From: Pigmentiphaga humi
GTDB lineage: Bacteria; Pseudomonadota; Gammaproteobacteria; Burkholderiales; Burkholderiaceae_B
NCBI RefSeq assembly: GCF_900606115.1
Contig: NZ_UWPJ01000006.1
Span: 1 to 64,000, forward strand
Direction of reading: 5' to 3'
DNA: 64,000 nucleotides
Shown here in pieces: positions 56,413 to 64,000 of the stretch; within the stretch, counting starts at the first letter, position 1; the number at the start of each line of letters is the position of its first letter. The notes beneath the pieces were generated by a model. It was not told the DNA's origin. It did no database searches and saw nothing but the letters and a program-made list of their open reading frames with translations. A program made the position numbers and the translations under genes.

Positions 56413-56862
56413 TCAATGCAGGAGATCGGGGATATCCTGCAATTCGGCCGGGCCGAGGTCCGCAGGAGCTTGCGACGAATGGTGCAACACCATGCGCCAG
56501 CCGGTAGGACCCTTGTGGAAGACATTGGTTGCATAGCAGTTGACGACCTGCTTGCCCTGGGAGGTATCGACCATGAGCTGTTCGACCACCGTGTGGACCG
56601 AACCCATCATGCTTTGCATGATGTGGATGCGCGTGGGCCGTATCGGCACGGCCGAATTGGCGAGGATCTCGCGCCAGGACTCCTGCACGGCGCCGTGGCC
56701 GATCAGCCGCGGGCCGCCGGGGTGGATGCAGACGATGTCTTCGTCATCCGCCCACACTGCCATCAACTGGGCGAGGTCGCCCTGTTCCAGGGCTTCGTAG
56801 AAAGCCTGTTCCGCTTCTTCGGAGGTGGCGAACAGCGTCGCGCCGCGGGACTTGAGCGCCAT
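56413..56862 (-). CDS. SnoaL/NTF2-like (DUF4440-type) protein
   Basis: A 149-residue NTF2-fold protein: ATSEEAEQAFYEALEQGDLAQLMAVWADDEDIVCIHPGG, then ESWREIL and a C-terminal WRMVLHHSS. Such proteins bind small molecules or act as isomerases or detoxifiers. Its ATG at 56862 shares one base with the purU stop (TAATG), indicating coupled translation. Role unknown. Confidence 0.87.
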   Translation of the reverse strand: MALKSRGATLFATSEEAEQAFYEALEQGDLAQLMAVWADDEDIVCIHPGGPRLIGHGAVQESWREILANSAVPIRPTRIHIMQSMMGSVHTVVEQLMVDTSQGKQVVNCYATNVFHKGPTGWRMVLHHSSQAPADLGPAELQDIPDLLH

Positions 56863-57713
56863 TATGCGAACACGATCGTCTTGTGGCCGTTCAACAGGAT
56901 GCGATGCTCCACGTGCCACCGCACGGCGCGGGCCAGCACCAGGCATTCCACGTCGCGGCCGACCTGGGTCAGGGTCTCCGGCGACATGCTGTGATCCACG
57001 CGGGCGATGTCCTGCTCGATGATCGGGCCTTCGTCCAGGTCCGGGGTCACGTAGTGCGCGGTCGCGCCGATCAGCTTCACGCCGCGTTCGTGCGCCTGGT
57101 AATAGGGGCGCGCGCCCTTGAAGCTGGGCAGGAAGCTGTGGTGGATGTTGATGGCCTTGCCGGCCAGCGCGCGGCACATCTCGGGCGAAAGAATCTGCAT
57201 GTAGCGCGCCAGAACGACCAGGTCGACGTTCTCGCGCTCCGCGATCTGCAGGACCTGGCGTTCCTGCTGCTCCTTGCCGCCCTGCGCGACCGGCAGGTGG
57301 TAGAACGGCACGCCGTACGAGGCCGACAGCAGCGCGAAGTCGGGGTGGTTGGATACCACCGCGGGAATGTCGATCGGCAACTGGCCGCTCTTGGCGCGGA
57401 ACAGCAGGTCGTTCAGGCAATGGCCGTGCTTGCTGACCATCAGCAGCACGCGGGCGCGCTTGTGCGGATCGCGGATCTGCCACTGCATGGAAAAACGCTC
57501 GGCCAGCGGCGCGAACTCCGCCCGCACCGCCTCGGCGCCCATGCCTTCCGGCACCGAGAAATGCACGCGCAGGAAGAACAGTTGCGTGGCTTCGTCGCCG
57601 AACTGCTGCGAGTCGAGGATGTTGCAGCCGCGCTCGAACAGGAACCCCGACACGTGATACACGATGCCGGTCGTATCGGGGCAGGCAAGCGTCAGGATGT
57701 AGTCGTTCTGCAC
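56862..57713 (-). CDS. purU: formyltetrahydrofolate deformylase
   Basis: A 283-residue enzyme (GTG start at 57713; a TTG at 57725 is an alternative) hydrolysing 10-formyltetrahydrofolate to formate and tetrahydrofolate, balancing one-carbon units and feeding formate to PurT. N-terminal ACT domain (about 5-85; LACPDTTGIVYHVSGFLFERG), then the formyltransferase domain with NIHHSFLPSFKGARPY (about 187-202), ATAHYVTPDLDEGP and the catalytic Asp. The start overlaps the end region of the small zinc-finger gene. Packed between SnoaL-like and zinc-finger genes. Confidence 0.95.
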   Translation of the reverse strand: MQNDYILTLACPDTTGIVYHVSGFLFERGCNILDSQQFGDEATQLFFLRVHFSVPEGMGAEAVRAEFAPLAERFSMQWQIRDPHKRARVLLMVSKHGHCLNDLLFRAKSGQLPIDIPAVVSNHPDFALLSASYGVPFYHLPVAQGGKEQQERQVLQIAERENVDLVVLARYMQILSPEMCRALAGKAINIHHSFLPSFKGARPYYQAHERGVKLIGATAHYVTPDLDEGPIIEQDIARVDHSMSPETLTQVGRDVECLVLARAVRWHVEHRILLNGHKTIVFA

Positions 57714-57714
57714 A

Positions 57715-57915
57715 TCAGTGTCCAATGACTTTGGCGCCGGCCTTCAAGCGGTATTCGGTGCCGCAGTAGGGGCACTTGGCCGCCCCGGTGGTCGCGACGT
57801 CGAGGAACACCTTGGGGTGCATGTTCCAGAGCGGGGTGCGCGGGCCGGGACAGGCGAGCGGCAGCTCGCTGGCGTCGATTTCGATGAGCTCGCTCGAGGT
57901 TGCGGTCGTCGTCAT
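57715..57915 (-). CDS. zf-CHCC zinc-finger protein
   Basis: A 66-residue protein with Cys22 (LACPGPRTPLWNMHPKVF), His33, and a C-terminal CPYCGTEY knuckle, the CHCC ligand set shared with the NDUFS6-type zinc fold. It ends two bases before the purU GTG start and begins 12 bp after ilvE. Zinc binding is inferred; function unknown. Confidence 0.88.
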   Translation of the reverse strand: MTTTATSSELIEIDASELPLACPGPRTPLWNMHPKVFLDVATTGAAKCPYCGTEYRLKAGAKVIGH

Positions 57916-57927
57916 GGCGTGCCCCGC

Positions 57928-58848
57928 TCAGACCTGGGTCAGCCAGTGGCCGTACTTGGCGTTGCGGCCGGCCACCAGGTCGAAGTAGGCCTGCTGCAGG
58001 CGCGCCGTGACGGGGCCGCACTGGCCGGCGCCGATGACGCGGCGATCCAGTTCGCGGATGGGCGTGACTTCGGCCGCGGTGCCGGTGAAAAAGGCTTCGT
58101 CGGCGATGTAGACGTCGTCGCGGGTCACGCGCTTGGTGACGACCTTGATGCCGAGGTCGGCGGCCAGGCTGTGGATGGTGGAGCGCGTGATGCCGGTCAG
58201 GGCCGAGGCGATTTCCGGTTCGACCAGCACGCCGTCCTTGACCAGGAAGATGTTCTCGCCCGAGCCTTCGGCCACGAAGCCTTCGGTGTCGAGCAGCAGG
58301 GCTTCGTCGTAGCCGTCTTCGGTGGCTTCGAGGTTGGCCAGGATGGAGTTGGCGTAGGTCGAGGCCAGCTTGGCGCGCGGCATCGTCACGTTGACGTGGT
58401 GGCGGGCGAAGGACGAGGTCTTGACGCGGATGCCCTTCTGCAGGGCCTCGGCGCCCAGGTAGGCGCCCCATTCCCAGGCGGCCACGGCCACGTGGACCTT
58501 GGCGCCCTTGGGCGAAACGCCCATCTTTTCGGAGCCGTAGAACGCGATCGGGCGCAGGTAGCAGGATTCCAGCTTGTTGGCGCGCACCACTTCCTTCTGC
58601 GCTTCCACCAGGGCTTCCTTGTCGTACGGAACGGCCATCTGGTAGATGCGGGCGGAGTTGAGCAGGCGCTCGGTGTGCTCTTTGAGCCGGAAAATCGATG
58701 TGCCGAGGTCGGTCTTGTAGGCGCGTACACCCTCGAATACCGCCAACCCGTAGTGCAGAGAGTGGGTGAGCACGTGGGTATTGGCTTCACGCCAGGGCAC
58801 GAGCTTGCCGTCGTACCAGATGAAGCCGTCGCGGTCTGACATCGACAT
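57928..58848 (-). CDS. ilvE: branched-chain amino-acid aminotransferase
   Basis: A 306-residue class IV PLP aminotransferase, final step of valine, leucine and isoleucine synthesis. The PLP lysine is Lys160 in MPRAKLASTYANS; the substrate loop HSLHYGLAVFEGVRAY (about 29-44) and the C-terminal FFTGTAAEVTPIRELD confirm the family. GGAGATCC precedes ATG 58848 (a second ATG at 58842 is possible). Divergent from azlC/azlD, a branched-chain amino-acid exporter, across about 200 bp. Confidence 0.96.
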   Translation of the reverse strand: MSMSDRDGFIWYDGKLVPWREANTHVLTHSLHYGLAVFEGVRAYKTDLGTSIFRLKEHTERLLNSARIYQMAVPYDKEALVEAQKEVVRANKLESCYLRPIAFYGSEKMGVSPKGAKVHVAVAAWEWGAYLGAEALQKGIRVKTSSFARHHVNVTMPRAKLASTYANSILANLEATEDGYDEALLLDTEGFVAEGSGENIFLVKDGVLVEPEIASALTGITRSTIHSLAADLGIKVVTKRVTRDDVYIADEAFFTGTAAEVTPIRELDRRVIGAGQCGPVTARLQQAYFDLVAGRNAKYGHWLTQV

Positions 58849-59021
58849 GATTAGGATCTCCGAAATGAACCAGATATTGTACCAATCTGCGACAGGGCGC
58901 TGCGACGAAGCGGCGGCACGCAGGCGCCCGCCGATCGATCCCGTGCCTGGGAAGATTCGGGTTTTCACTTACAATAGCTGTAAACCATAACTGTACTCCT
59001 TCCCGAGGTCCGCTCGCGCAG

Positions 59022-59043
59022 CGGGCCGGTCCGGCCCGGTTTT
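59022..59043 (+). promoter_or_regulatory. leader hairpin just before azlC
   Basis: CGGGCCGG-T-CCGGCCCG (59022-59038) is followed by GTTTT and then the azlC ATG at 59049. It looks like a terminator or attenuator stem placed where a ribosome-binding site should be; none is visible. It could attenuate the exporter operon or hide its start. Confidence 0.4.
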
Positions 59044-59048
59044 CCCCT

Positions 59049-59809
59049 ATGTCCACGCTTCCCACCCCGTCCGGCGGCGCCGTGCCGTCCCGGCAGGAAC
59101 TGCGAGCCGCCTTCGCCGACGGTGTGCGTGCGCTCGGGCCGACCACCATCGCCATCGCGGTGTGGGGCTGGTGAGCGGGGTCGCGATGGTCAAGATCGGC
59201 CTGTCCCCATGGCTGGCGCTGATCATGACGCTGCTGGTCTACGCGGGCTCGGCCCAGCTCGCCGCGCTGCCGCTGATGGCCGCCGGTGCGCCGGTATGGC
59301 TGGTGTTCGCCGCCGGGTGCGCGGTGAACCTGCGTTTCATCATCTTCGCCGCGGCGCTGCATCCCTATTTCCGGCATTTCTCGCGCTGGCGCAGGCTGCT
59401 GCTGGGCTACCTGACCAGCGACATCGGCTTCGTGCTGTTCATGCCGCGCCACGGCGATGCCCCCGCCAAGGGCACGCCCGTGCAAATCCGTTTCTTCGTG
59501 GGCGCGGCCGCGGGCAACTGGGTGACCTGGCAGGTCAGTTCCATCGCCGGCATCCTGCTGGGCGGCGTGGTGCCGCAAGCATGGTCGCTGGAGTTCGCCG
59601 CCGTGCTGGCGCTGACCGCCATCGTGGTGCCCATGGTGGCGAGCTGGCCGGTGGTGGCCGCGGTCGGCGCCGCGGCGCTGGCGGGCTGGGCGGGCCAGCC
59701 GCTGCCGCTGCGCCTGGGGCTGATCCTGGCCGTGGCGGCCGGAGTCTGGGCCGGCGTCGCGGCGGAGAACGCATTGGCGCGCCGCCGGGCGCGGGAGGAT
59801 CGGGCATGA
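59049..59809 (+). pseudogene. azlC: azlC, branched-chain amino-acid exporter large subunit, broken by a frameshift
   Basis: AzlC with AzlD exports branched-chain amino acids. The frame from ATG 59049 reads normally (MSTLPTPSGG to TTIAIAVWG), then stops at TGA 59172-59174. The rest of AzlC continues in another frame from about 59165 (GLVSGVAMVKIGLS through the membrane helices to the stop at 59809). One added G in the GGGG run at 59164-59167 would restore V-W-G-L-V-S and one continuous AzlC of normal length (about 253 residues). Either a real inactivating or phase-type slip, or a sequencing error in a homopolymer. Confidence 0.88.
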
Positions 59810-60141
59810 ATCCCGTTTCCGATTCGCTCTACGTCTGGCTGTGCATCATTGCGCTGGCCGCCTGCACCTTGATCACCCGCGCCGGCTTCCTCTTGCTGGG
59901 CGACAACGTGCCGCTGCCCGAGGGCGTGCGGCGCGCATTGCGCTACGCCCCCGCCGCTGCGCTGTCGGCGGTGATCGTCCCGGATCTGCTGCCGTGGGTG
60001 CAGGGGCAGGGACCGGTCTTGGACTGGCGCGCCGTGGCCGCGCTGGTGGCGGTGATCGTGATGGTGGTCACGCGCAACACCATTGCGATGATCGCATCCG
60101 GCATGATCGTGCTCTGGCTGCTGCGCTGGCTCGCCGGCTAA
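59806..60141 (+). CDS. azlD: AzlD-family branched-chain amino-acid exporter subunit
   Basis: A 111-residue membrane protein with four hydrophobic segments and the family sequence CTLITRAGFLLLGDN and RRALRYAPAAALSAVIVPDLL. Its ATG overlaps the azlC stop by four bases (ATGA), so it would be translated after AzlC; with azlC frameshifted, coupling still works only if ribosomes enter the downstream frame. Confidence 0.93.
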   Translation: MNPVSDSLYVWLCIIALAACTLITRAGFLLLGDNVPLPEGVRRALRYAPAAALSAVIVPDLLPWVQGQGPVLDWRAVAALVAVIVMVVTRNTIAMIASGMIVLWLLRWLAG

Positions 60142-60165
60142 GGGATCCGGCTCCCGAGCCTGCTC

Positions 60166-62961
60166 CTACTCCGCCTGCGCGCGCGGCCCCAGCACGGTTT
60201 CCCATAGTTCGATGACCGCCGCGCGCTCGGCTGCCAGCGCTTCTTGCGGCACCCGCGCCTTTTCGGCGTCCTGCAGCCGCAGCGCGTGCTGCTCGCGGCG
60301 CAGGGTCCGGTAGGCGTCGCCGACGCGCTGCGCCAGGTCGGCCGGGATCAGGCCGGCTTCGCCCGCAAGGCGCAGCAGCGCGATGTTGCCGAGGTTCTGC
60401 ACCAGGATCTCGTGCTCGCGCGCATGCAGCAGCACGAGGTACTGCGTGATGAACTCGACGTCCACCATGCCGCCGGGGTCGTGCTTGATGTCGAAGTCGG
60501 GCGAACGGTTGGGGTGGCCTTCGCCGATCTTGCGGCGCATGCCTATCACTTCGCCCGCCAGCGCCTGCGCGTCGCGCGGCATCAGCAGCACGTCGCGGCG
60601 TATCTGTTCGAAGCGGCGGCCGATCCCGGGGTCGCCGGCGGCGAAGCGCGCGCGCGTGATGGCCTGGTGCTCCCAGGGCCAGGCGTGCTCCTTCTGGTAG
60701 CGCTCGAAGGCTTCGGTAGAGATGACCATCAACCCCGCCTGCCCGTCGGGGCGCAGGCGCAGATCGACTTCGTACAGGCGGCCCGAGGCGGTCATCGAGC
60801 CCAGCCAGGACAGGATGCGCTGGCCGAAGCGGGCGTAGATCTCGCCGGCATCCTCGCGCGGGTCCTCATACAGGAAGACCAGGTCCAGGTCGGAGGCGTA
60901 GCCCAGCTCCTTTCCGCCATGCTTGCCGTAGGCGATGACGGCGAAGCGCGCGGGCGTGCGGCCCTGGTCCTTGGAAAGATTGAACCAGACGCGCTTGAGC
61001 GTTTCCTCCAGCATGACGTCGGCGATCATGGACAGGTAGTCGCCCAGCCGCTCGACCGTCAACTGCCCTTCGAGATCCTGCGCGAGCAGCTGGAAGCCCC
61101 ACTGGCGCTGCACGTCGCGCATCAGGTTCATCTGGCGTTCGACGTCGGGCGTGCCGGTGCCCGCGATGACGCAGGCGTCGAGGTCCTCGCCGAGCTTGCG
61201 CGCCAGCTCGGGCAGGTCGGGCGGCGTCAGCAGCGTGTGCCATTCGAGCAGTTCGTCCAGTAGCAGCGGGTGGCGGGTGAGGTAGCCCGCGGCCCAGTCG
61301 CTGGCGGCGAAGATGCGCGCCACGCGCGCCAGGGTGTCGGGATACTCGGCCAGCAGCGCCATGTAGGCGCTGCGCTGGGCGATGTGTTCGATCAGGCCGA
61401 ACATGCGGACGAGCGCGGCGGCGGGGGCCTTGGTGCCGGCGCAGGCGTCCACCGCGGCGGGCAGCAGGGCGGCCAGCCGGCGCCGGCTGTTGTCGGGCAG
61501 GCTGCGTATGCGCGGGCTGTCGAGCAGCGCCCGCGCGCGCGGCAGTAATTCGTCGGCCGCGGCCGGCAGGGCGGCGCGGATGCGTTCGACCAGCAGGTCT
61601 TCGGGGTCGGCGGCGGCCGAGGCGCGGGCGGGGGCCGACGCATCCGCCTCGCCCTGGCCGAATACGCCGCGGAAGGTGGCCTCGACGAATTCGCGGTGCT
61701 GGCCGAGCGTGCGTTCGAAATCGGCTGCGTCGGCAAAGCCCAGCGCGTCCGCCAGTTCCGCGCGGCGGCCGGGATCCTGCGGCAGCAGGTGGGTCTGCTG
61801 GTCTTCGCGGTATTGCAGCGCGTGTTCGACGCGGCGCAGGAAACGGTAGGCCTGCTCCAGGCGCTCGGCCTCGGCGGGCTGGACCAGGCCTGCTTCGCGC
61901 TCGGCGTGCAGCGCGGCCAGCAGCCCGCGCACGCGCAGGGAGGGCATGCGGCCGCCGCGTATCAGCTGCGAGAGTTGCACGACGAACTCGACCTCGCGGA
62001 TGCCGCCTTCCCCGAGCTTGATGTTGTCGGCCTGGGTGGCCTCCGCGCCGGTGCCGCTGAAGGCGCGCCGGTTCCAGTCTTCGCGTATGCGTTCGCGCAG
62101 TGCGCGCAGCGCCGCCAGGGCGTCGAAATCGAAATACTTGCGGTAGACGAAAGGCTGGCGCAGGGCTTCGAGCTGCGCCGCCTGGCCGGCGGGGTCGCTG
62201 CCTTCGAAGGCGCGCGCTTCGATGCGGCGGCCCTTGAGCCAGGCATAGCGCTCCCATTCGCGCCCTTGCGAAACCAGGTAGTTCTCGAAGGCGTCCAGGC
62301 TCCAGGCCAGCGGGCCGGCATCGCCGTCGGGCCTCAGGCGCAGGTCGGTGCGGAACACGTGGCCATCGGCGTCGATCTCGGAAATGACCGGCATCATGCG
62401 GCGCGTGAGCCGGCCGTAGAACTCGTGGTGGGAAATGGGGCGGCGTCCGTCGGTCTCGCCCTCGTCGCCGTACAGCATGACCAAGTCGATGTCCGAAGAG
62501 ACGTTGAGTTCCTCGCCGCCCAGTTTGCCCATGCCGACGATCAGCATCTCCTGGGGCAGGCCGGAGGCCGCCTCGCGCGGGATGCCGTGGACTTCGGCCA
62601 GTTCCGCGGCGATGCTGCGGTAGGCCTGCTCGACCGCGAGATCGGCCAGCCGGGTCATGGCGCCGACGATTTCCTCCAGCGGCGCCAGGCCGGCGAGGTC
62701 GCGGACCATGGCGGCGCAGAACACCCGCTCGCGCAACTGGCGCAGCACCGCGCGGCAGTCGGCTACCGCCAGCGGCTGCGGCGCGGGCGCGGCCGGGCGG
62801 GCCGAGCGCAGTTCGTCGAACCAGGCCTGCAGGCGGGCGGCATCGACCGGCGCCGCGGCCGCCTCGGCGAGCCAGGCGCCGTATTCCGGGCGGCCGTCGA
62901 TGCGGCGGCGCAGGTGGCCGGACCAGGAAAGCGCGGGGGCGAGGATCGTCGTGTCGGTCAT
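60166..62961 (-). CDS. glnE: bifunctional glutamine synthetase adenylyltransferase/deadenylylase
   Basis: A 931-residue GlnE that adjusts glutamine synthetase activity with nitrogen state. Two nucleotidyltransferase domains: N-terminal deadenylylase ([19 protein letters not shown] near 170-188) and C-terminal adenylyltransferase ([20 protein letters not shown] near 675-694), with helical regions between and a final HD-type helical bundle. The start at 62961 matches the family (MTDTTIL); an earlier frame opening to 63099 has no homology. Divergent from the yhdP-like gene. It ends 24 bp from the azlD stop (convergent). Confidence 0.96.
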   Translation of the reverse strand: MTDTTILAPALSWSGHLRRRIDGRPEYGAWLAEAAAAPVDAARLQAWFDELRSARPAAPAPQPLAVADCRAVLRQLRERVFCAAMVRDLAGLAPLEEIVGAMTRLADLAVEQAYRSIAAELAEVHGIPREAASGLPQEMLIVGMGKLGGEELNVSSDIDLVMLYGDEGETDGRRPISHHEFYGRLTRRMMPVISEIDADGHVFRTDLRLRPDGDAGPLAWSLDAFENYLVSQGREWERYAWLKGRRIEARAFEGSDPAGQAAQLEALRQPFVYRKYFDFDALAALRALRERIREDWNRRAFSGTGAEATQADNIKLGEGGIREVEFVVQLSQLIRGGRMPSLRVRGLLAALHAEREAGLVQPAEAERLEQAYRFLRRVEHALQYREDQQTHLLPQDPGRRAELADALGFADAADFERTLGQHREFVEATFRGVFGQGEADASAPARASAAADPEDLLVERIRAALPAAADELLPRARALLDSPRIRSLPDNSRRRLAALLPAAVDACAGTKAPAAALVRMFGLIEHIAQRSAYMALLAEYPDTLARVARIFAASDWAAGYLTRHPLLLDELLEWHTLLTPPDLPELARKLGEDLDACVIAGTGTPDVERQMNLMRDVQRQWGFQLLAQDLEGQLTVERLGDYLSMIADVMLEETLKRVWFNLSKDQGRTPARFAVIAYGKHGGKELGYASDLDLVFLYEDPREDAGEIYARFGQRILSWLGSMTASGRLYEVDLRLRPDGQAGLMVISTEAFERYQKEHAWPWEHQAITRARFAAGDPGIGRRFEQIRRDVLLMPRDAQALAGEVIGMRRKIGEGHPNRSPDFDIKHDPGGMVDVEFITQYLVLLHAREHEILVQNLGNIALLRLAGEAGLIPADLAQRVGDAYRTLRREQHALRLQDAEKARVPQEALAAERAAVIELWETVLGPRAQAE

Positions 62962-63179
62962 GGCGGGTATTTTGCTGCCGGGACGCCCGAAGCGGAAGCG
63001 CGTTCGGGGCGGCGATGCCGCGTGAGGGATTTTCTTGTGGCAGTGCGTAACAGAATGATAGCCACGCAGGAGTTTTGTGCAGCAGCCAGCATAAGACAAG
63101 CTGGCCGGTATAAGCTTGCGATTTCTCGATTTACCGCCATCTTCGCGGCCCGCCGCCCCGACTCGACCGTGCGGGGAAC
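62962..63179. promoter_or_regulatory. divergent glnE / yhdP-like spacer
   Basis: A 218-bp spacer, A/T-richer in its centre (around 63040-63140). It must hold both promoters. A TATAAG near 63111 could be a -10 for the forward gene; no convincing -35 was found. Confidence 0.35.
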
Positions 63180-64000
63180 ATGTCCTCCGCGGGAGCTTTC
63201 CTCTTTTTCGTGCGCATCGACCTGTCTTCCCTCTATCGCGTCGTCGTCAGACCCCTGCTGTGGCTGGTGCTGGGCGTCTACTTCCTGCTGGCCGTGGCGC
63301 TCGTGGCGCTGCGCTATGCAGTCCTGCCGAACATCGACGAGTACCGGCCGGCCATCGAGCGCATGGTCGGCCAGGCGCTGGGGACCGCCGTCAACATCGG
63401 GCGGATCGACGCCGAATGGCGCGGACTGCATCCCAGCCTGGAACTGTCGGCGGTCCAGGTCCGAGGGCCGGCCGGTCAGCCCGGACTGGAACTGCCCAGG
63501 GTCTCGGCCATTCTGTCGTGGCGCAGCCTGCTGGCGTTCGCGCCGCGCACCTTGCGCCTGCAGCTGGAAGCCCCCCGGTTCGACATCCGGCGCGACGCGG
63601 CCGGCCGCTACTGGGTCGCCGGCCTGCCTTTCGATCCGGGAGCGGGAGGCGATTCGCGCGCCGGGCTCAAATGGCTGCTGGCCCAGCGCGAGATCGTGAT
63701 CCGCGGGGCGCAGGTGCGGTGGACCGATGAACGGCGCGGCGCGCCCCCCCTGGTTTTCGACAATGCCGTATTCGTGATGCAGAACGCCGGCCTGCGCCAC
63801 CGCGCCGCGTTGCGCGCGCAGCCGCCCGCCGAGCTGGGGGCCGGCCTGGACGCAAGGGCCGAGTTCACCCACCGCTGGTTCACGCTCGACGCTTCCGATC
63901 CCGCTTCCTGGCAAGGTTCGCTCTACCTGGATACGGGCCATGCCGAGCTTGCCGGCTGGCAGCGCTGGGTGGACCTGCCGGGCCGGCCGCAGGCGGGCTC
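63180..64000 (+). CDS. YhdP-family AsmA-like protein, cut by the window end
   Basis: The open frame from ATG 63180 (or GTG 63210, whose GGGAG lies upstream) runs off the window. An N-terminal membrane helix (about 25-47, [19 protein letters not shown]) is followed by AsmA/YhdP-type periplasmic sequence ([47 protein letters not shown]). YhdP-type proteins span the envelope and move phospholipids to the outer membrane. Divergent from glnE. At least 273 residues are visible; full members are 1200-1400. Confidence 0.85.
   Translation, partial: MSSAGAFLFFVRIDLSSLYRVVVRPLLWLVLGVYFLLAVALVALRYAVLPNIDEYRPAIERMVGQALGTAVNIGRIDAEWRGLHPSLELSAVQVRGPAGQPGLELPRVSAILSWRSLLAFAPRTLRLQLEAPRFDIRRDAAGRYWVAGLPFDPGAGGDSRAGLKWLLAQREIVIRGAQVRWTDERRGAPPLVFDNAVFVMQNAGLRHRAALRAQPPAELGAGLDARAEFTHRWFTLDASDPASWQGSLYLDTGHAELAGWQRWVDLPGRPQAG

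Overview
The window looks like chromosomal DNA of a Bordetella-like betaproteobacterium (Alcaligenaceae). The evidence is high G+C coding DNA throughout, three periplasmic tricarboxylate-type (Bug) binding proteins, PobR/PobA for 4-hydroxybenzoate, many LysR/IclR regulators, and a gltX gene followed by a tRNA-Ala-Glu-Asp array. Identification is by reading motifs and protein resemblance only; no database was searched.

Layout. 1-6310: a catabolic cluster with a 5'-truncated Bug gene, two IclR regulators, an acyl-CoA dehydrogenase, an amidase and an intact Bug gene. 6383-9374: metC overlapping recQ. 9420-15785: an amino-acid permease, pobR/pobA, an Ohr peroxidase, ubiX and an outer-membrane porin. 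15828-19969: a second catabolic unit (Bug plus amidohydrolase) divergent from a LysR regulator. 19997-27966: a very large AsmA/DUF748 protein, a Pat-like CoA-ligase/GNAT protein and gltX.

27999-35561: two copies of a 364-bp Ala-Glu-Asp tRNA array in direct orientation enclose a phosphoesterase and an iron-uptake/cell-surface-signalling cassette (fecI, fecR, TonB receptor, PepSY protein, small membrane protein). 35562-38845: a visibly more A/T-rich insert with an IS5-type transposase remnant, an Rrf2 regulator, an MFS exporter, and an ArsR/SRPBCC pair. A perfect 27-bp palindrome precedes the Rrf2 gene and a degenerate copy of it covers the start codon of the exporter. The right edge carries 12 bp identical to the 3' end of tRNA-Asp plus its flank, then a strong terminator.

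39107-64000: mostly core genes. They include a lipoprotein beta-lactamase-like serine hydrolase, an Hsp70-like protein, a DedA-rhodanese/OsmC pair next to a LysR gene with a perfect 20-bp palindrome, a universal stress protein, mog, darP/pmbA, NDH-2, a P1 peptidase, moaC/sseA, BepA, a packed reverse-strand run (yheT-like to ilvE), azlC (broken by a one-base frameshift)/azlD, glnE, and the start of a yhdP-like gene cut by the window end.

The most unusual features are the duplicated tRNA arrays enclosing the iron cassette, the two-operator Rrf2/MFS module, and the azlC frameshift. No CRISPR array, prophage or intact transposase was seen.
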